Shown here: positions 60,714-64,000 of the stretch, one piece after another | How the letters are laid out: every line of letters begins with the position of its first letter | Position numbering within the stretch: the stretch's first letter is position 1 | From: Galbibacter kalidii | GTDB taxonomy: Bacteria > Bacteroidota > Bacteroidia > Flavobacteriales > Flavobacteriaceae | Direction: 5' to 3' | Assembly (NCBI RefSeq): GCF_026241135.1 | Contig: NZ_JAPFGA010000006.1 | Coordinates: 126,369-190,368, forward strand | Length of the DNA stretch: 64,000 nt | Program-made: the position numbers and the translations under genes | The notes under the pieces: generated by a model | Told to the model about the DNA's origin: nothing | Databases searched by the model: none | Seen by the model: only the letters and a program-made list of their open reading frames with translations

Positions 60714-63700
60714 GAAAGATACTGTCCTATTTTATAAAATATGATGTTGCGGTCAATGTTATCATTATCGCCTTTGCCATCTTTGGTATTTTTGGAGCAC
60801 TTAACCTGAAATCTTCTTTCTTCCCGCTGGTAGAATCGAGAACAATCAACATCAATGTTGCCTATCCCGGTGCGGCTCCGCAAGAGATTGAAGAAGGGAT
60901 TATCATAAAGATTGAGGACAACCTGAAAGGCATTGAAGGGATCGATAGGGTAACTTCAACTTCAAGGGAGAATGGGGGTTCTATCACCGTAGAGATCTTA
61001 ATGGGTTATGACATCGACTTCATGTTGCTTGAAGTAAAGAATGCTGTGGACAGGGTGCCCACTTTTCCTTCGGGAATGGAACCTCTTGTCGTGGGAAAAC
61101 AAGAAGCCATCAGGGAAACCATCAGTTTTTCGGTAAATGGCAAAGGTGTAGCCTTGGCCACCCTGAAAAAGATCGCCAGGGATGTTGAGAACGATATGCG
61201 ACGTTTTGATGGGATATCACAAATAGAAATAACCGGATATCCGGCAGAAGAAATAGAAATAGCAGTCAGGGAATTGGATTTACTGGCGTATAATTTGACT
61301 TTTGCTGAAGTGGCTTCGGCGGTTTCCCAATCCAATCTGTTGGTCACCGGAGGAAATATTAAAACGGACAGTGAAGACTACCTGATCAGGGCAAACAACC
61401 GTTCGTATTATGGAGACGAACTGAACAATATCGTGGTGAAGGCATTACCAAACGGAACTTCGGTTCGATTACGCGATGTGGCCGAAATACGCGATCGTTT
61501 TGAAGAAAACCCAAACGCTTCCTATTTCAATGGGAATTTGGGCGTAAACATTACCATCAGCAATACAAATAGTGAAGATTTGATCTCTACAGCAGAGGTC
61601 GTGAACGACTACATCGATGAATTCAACAGTAAATATAACAATGTAAAACTGGATGTGGTAAACGATTCGTCCATTCGGTTAAAACAGCGAACCAATCTAC
61701 TGGCAAAGAACGCATGGCAGGGAATTTTGTTGGTACTTATCTTTTTGTCGTTGTTCCTCAATTCGCGATTGGCATTTTGGGTGGCCTTTGGCTTGCCTAT
61801 TTCCTTCCTCGGACTTTTTATTTTTGGCGGTATGTTTGGTGTGACCATCAACGTATTGTCCTTGTTCGGAATGATTATCGTAATCGGTATTTTGGTAGAT
61901 GACGGAATTGTAATTGCCGAGAATATCTATCAACATTACGAAAGAGGAGCTACTCCAATTAAAGCAGCCATAAATGGTACTTTGGAGGTAATCCCGCCTA
62001 TTGTTTCGGCAATTATAACAACCATATTGGCATTTTCAACCTTCTTGTTTTTGGATAGTAGGATCGGTGAATTTTTTAGTGAAGTGGCCACTGTAGTGAT
62101 TATAACGCTTTCAGTTTCACTTGTAGAGGCTTTAATTATCCTCCCGGCACATATTGCACATTCCAAAGCTTTGGTAAAGGAAACCAAAGAAGAAAAAGCA
62201 AACCGATCGACCATGCAACGTTTCTTTGCCAAAATGCGGGAAGTAAATAAGTATGGGGATATAGTGATGGACTATTTGAGGGATAAGGTATACAGTCCGG
62301 CGCTCAAATTCTGTTTGCGTTATCAATTGTTGTCTTTTGGGATAGCGGCCATGCTTTTCATTATTACGATTGGAGCCATTGGAGGAGGTATTATCCGGAC
62401 AACACTTTTTCCGAATGTTGCCAGTGATCGTGTTTCGGTAGAGTTGTTAATGCCGGAAGGAACAAATCCGAAGGTGACAGACTCTATCATTACCATGGTA
62501 GAAGAAAACGCTTGGAAAGTCAATGAAAAATATACTGCAAAACAAACAGGGAATAAACCTGTAATCCAGAATATAATAAAGCGGGTTGGCCCCGGAACAA
62601 ATAAAGCTTCGTTAAACATCAATATGCTGCCGGGGGAAGAACGGGATTTTGCATCGAGTTTGATTACCAATAACCTGCGGGACACTGTAGGCGAAGTTTA
62701 TGGTGTAGAACGACTCACCTTTGGTTCGGGAGGAAATTTTGGTGGAAAACCGGTTTCCGTATCCCTTTTGGGGAATAACCGTGAAGAACTGAAACAAGCC
62801 AAAGAATTCTTAAAAGAACGCCTCAAAGCAAACCCTTTGTTGAAAGATGTCATCGATTCTGATCCGCAGGGAATAAAAGAGATTTTGATCGAATTGAAAG
62901 AGAGTGCCTATTCGCTTGGTTTGGACCTTAGAACGGTGATGGATCAGGTGCGAAGCGGGTTTTTTGGGCGTCAAGCACAGCGCTTTCAGCGTGGACAGGA
63001 TGAAATACGTGTTTGGGTACGTTATGACAGATCCGACCGGGGATCTATAAATGACCTTGACGAAATGCGTATCGTGACCCCCACGGGAGATCGGGTGCCA
63101 CTTAGTGAAATTGCCACCTATAGAATTGAAAGAGGGGATGAATCAATTGCCCATTTGGAAGGTGTACGGGAAATTCGCGTAGAAGCCGACTTGAGTGATC
63201 CCCAAGCGAGTGCGACAGATATATTATTGGATATTCAAAATAATATTATGCCGGAGCTGCAATCGCATTATTCAACGGTGACCGCTTCTTATGAAGGACA
63301 AAACAGGGAAGCCCAAAGACTGTCGGATTCCGCCACAAAGGTGTTCCCGATCATTATTTTCCTGATCTATGCCGTAATTGCATTTACATTCCGAAGTTAT
63401 GGTCAACCGTTCTTGTTGCTCCTCATGATCCCATTCAGTTTGATTGGGGTGGCCTGGGGACATTACCTACTTGGATTCCCTATCAACGTACTTTCCATGC
63501 TGGGAATTATCGCTCTGATCGGTATTATGGTAAACGATGGATTGGTACTCATTGGTAAATTCAACGGATATTTAACCGAAGGAAAGAGCTATGCAGAATC
63601 CATCCTTTTAGCTGGAAAATCAAGGTTTAGGGCTATTTTCCTGACTTCATTGACCACCATAGCCGGATTGGCACCACTTTTATTGGAAAAGAGCAGACAA

Positions 63701-63907
63701 GCACAATTCTTAAAACCAATGGCCATCTCTATATCATTCGGTATTGGGATTGCCACCTTTTTGACCCTGTTGATGCTACCAACTTTACTCTCGATGAGCA
63801 ATAGGATAAAAGTAACGGTAAAATGGTTAAAAACCGGGCAAATGGTAAAACCAAGAGAAGTAGAAAGAGCAGTTAAAGAACTAAAGGCTGAAAAGCATGA
63901 ACTATAG
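60710..63907 (+). CDS. RND family efflux pump, inner-membrane permease (AcrB-type)
   Basis: 1065 residues, the standard length. Typical 12 transmembrane helices in two halves with large periplasmic loops. The proton-relay pair lies in helix 4, IVIGILVDDGIVIAENI (about 388-404), and the second-half equivalent in GIIALIGIMVNDGLVLIGKF (about 930-949). Early motif FPLVESRTININVAYPGAAPQEIEE fits RND N-termini. Uses the proton gradient to export toxic compounds or envelope molecules; substrate unknown. Operon partners: adaptor upstream, TolC-like gene overlapping its end. Confidence 0.94.
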   Translation: MRKILSYFIKYDVAVNVIIIAFAIFGIFGALNLKSSFFPLVESRTININVAYPGAAPQEIEEGIIIKIEDNLKGIEGIDRVTSTSRENGGSITVEILMGYDIDFMLLEVKNAVDRVPTFPSGMEPLVVGKQEAIRETISFSVNGKGVALATLKKIARDVENDMRRFDGISQIEITGYPAEEIEIAVRELDLLAYNLTFAEVASAVSQSNLLVTGGNIKTDSEDYLIRANNRSYYGDELNNIVVKALPNGTSVRLRDVAEIRDRFEENPNASYFNGNLGVNITISNTNSEDLISTAEVVNDYIDEFNSKYNNVKLDVVNDSSIRLKQRTNLLAKNAWQGILLVLIFLSLFLNSRLAFWVAFGLPISFLGLFIFGGMFGVTINVLSLFGMIIVIGILVDDGIVIAENIYQHYERGATPIKAAINGTLEVIPPIVSAIITTILAFSTFLFLDSRIGEFFSEVATVVIITLSVSLVEALIILPAHIAHSKALVKETKEEKANRSTMQRFFAKMREVNKYGDIVMDYLRDKVYSPALKFCLRYQLLSFGIAAMLFIITIGAIGGGIIRTTLFPNVASDRVSVELLMPEGTNPKVTDSIITMVEENAWKVNEKYTAKQTGNKPVIQNIIKRVGPGTNKASLNINMLPGEERDFASSLITNNLRDTVGEVYGVERLTFGSGGNFGGKPVSVSLLGNNREELKQAKEFLKERLKANPLLKDVIDSDPQGIKEILIELKESAYSLGLDLRTVMDQVRSGFFGRQAQRFQRGQDEIRVWVRYDRSDRGSINDLDEMRIVTPTGDRVPLSEIATYRIERGDESIAHLEGVREIRVEADLSDPQASATDILLDIQNNIMPELQSHYSTVTASYEGQNREAQRLSDSATKVFPIIIFLIYAVIAFTFRSYGQPFLLLLMIPFSLIGVAWGHYLLGFPINVLSMLGIIALIGIMVNDGLVLIGKFNGYLTEGKSYAESILLAGKSRFRAIFLTSLTTIAGLAPLLLEKSRQAQFLKPMAISISFGIGIATFLTLLMLPTLLSMSNRIKVTVKWLKTGQMVKPREVERAVKELKAEKHEL

Positions 63908-64000
63908 TAGATTAGGGTTTTTATTGATATTTTTAATGGTGCATGCCTGTGTGTTTTCACAGGAATTACTTACCAAAGATGGGGCCGTTTCATTTACGCT
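63897..64000 (+). CDS. start of a TolC-like outer-membrane efflux protein, cut by window end
   Basis: The ATG at 63897 overlaps the pump gene by 11 bp and opens a frame to the window edge: MNYSRLGFLLIFLMVHACVF with cleavage near FSQ-E, then LLTKDGAVSF. The signal peptide and a start resembling the T-x-x-x-A-V helix of TolC proteins fit the third component of the tripartite pump. Only about 34 residues are visible, so the call rests mainly on operon context. Confidence 0.6.
   Translation, partial: MNYSRLGFLLIFLMVHACVFSQELLTKDGAVSFT

Overview
The window looks like chromosome from a member of the Flavobacteriaceae (phylum Bacteroidota). The evidence is a complete gldKLMN type IX secretion/gliding operon, Bacteroidota-type promoters (TTTG or TTG, about 19 bp, then TAnnTTTG) in front of many genes, AT-rich leaders instead of strong Shine-Dalgarno sites, a class II HMG-CoA reductase next to a GYDIA-type GHMP kinase, and mreBCD-mrdA-rodA and coaX-lptC gene orders of the kind found in flavobacteria. 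Nearly all genes are intact housekeeping or envelope genes.

Layout. 1-1854: end of moeA, an XdhC-family protein and a MobA-like nucleotidyltransferase, a small molybdenum-cofactor cluster. 1905-2076: tRNA-Phe with its own promoter. 2128-7657: coaX, an outer-membrane protein, a TPR protein, lptC, a small membrane protein and a CNNM/CBS transporter-like protein. 7919-10024: a PpiD-like periplasmic foldase. 10025-10500: a repeat-rich gap. 10502-12738: mevalonate-pathway pair. 12778-17300: the most accessory-looking part, with a MITE-like element, a GNAT acetyltransferase, a secreted SnoaL-like protein, a two-helix membrane peptide, a DUF4304 protein and a secreted HExxH protein, all on the minus strand and separated by long imperfect inverted repeats. 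17308-20899: dipeptidyl peptidase IV and a POT peptide transporter. 20921-25782 (minus): comEC, a C40 peptidase, lpxB, a small membrane protein and surE. 26080-28275: tail-specific protease. 28516-35820 (minus): purH-mreB-mreC-mreD-mrdA-rodA, the cell-elongation machinery. 35957-39495 (minus): GAF/fRMsr-like protein, pirin, groES-groEL. 39642-44347 (minus): miaB, a sigma-54-type activator, lptE, a TPR-like protein, secG. 44482-50485 (plus): LVIVD lipoprotein, a membrane protein, topA and a ureohydrolase-like protein with eroded metal sites. 50627-55261 (plus): gldK, gldL, gldM, gldN. 55700-59227: FAD oxidoreductase, DUF983 protein, ABC-F ATPase. 59562-64000: RND efflux adaptor, pump and the start of a TolC-like gene.

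The genes mostly serve envelope building and protein traffic: LPS synthesis and transport (lpxB, lptC, lptE), periplasmic folding and proteolysis (PpiD-like, Prc, DPP IV), Sec and type IX secretion (secG, gldKLMN), peptidoglycan elongation (mre/mrd/rodA), and efflux. I found no phage, insertion sequence with transposase, CRISPR array or rRNA. The less ordinary signals are: two roughly 160-bp elements whose ends pair within each copy but differ between copies; an intrinsic-terminator-like hairpin inside the lptC signal peptide; the degenerate ureohydrolase directly upstream of the gliding operon; a possible cassette-like accessory block at 13.1-16.9 kb; and several families of palindromic dispersed repeats, one of which appears to supply the C-terminal residues of PBP2.
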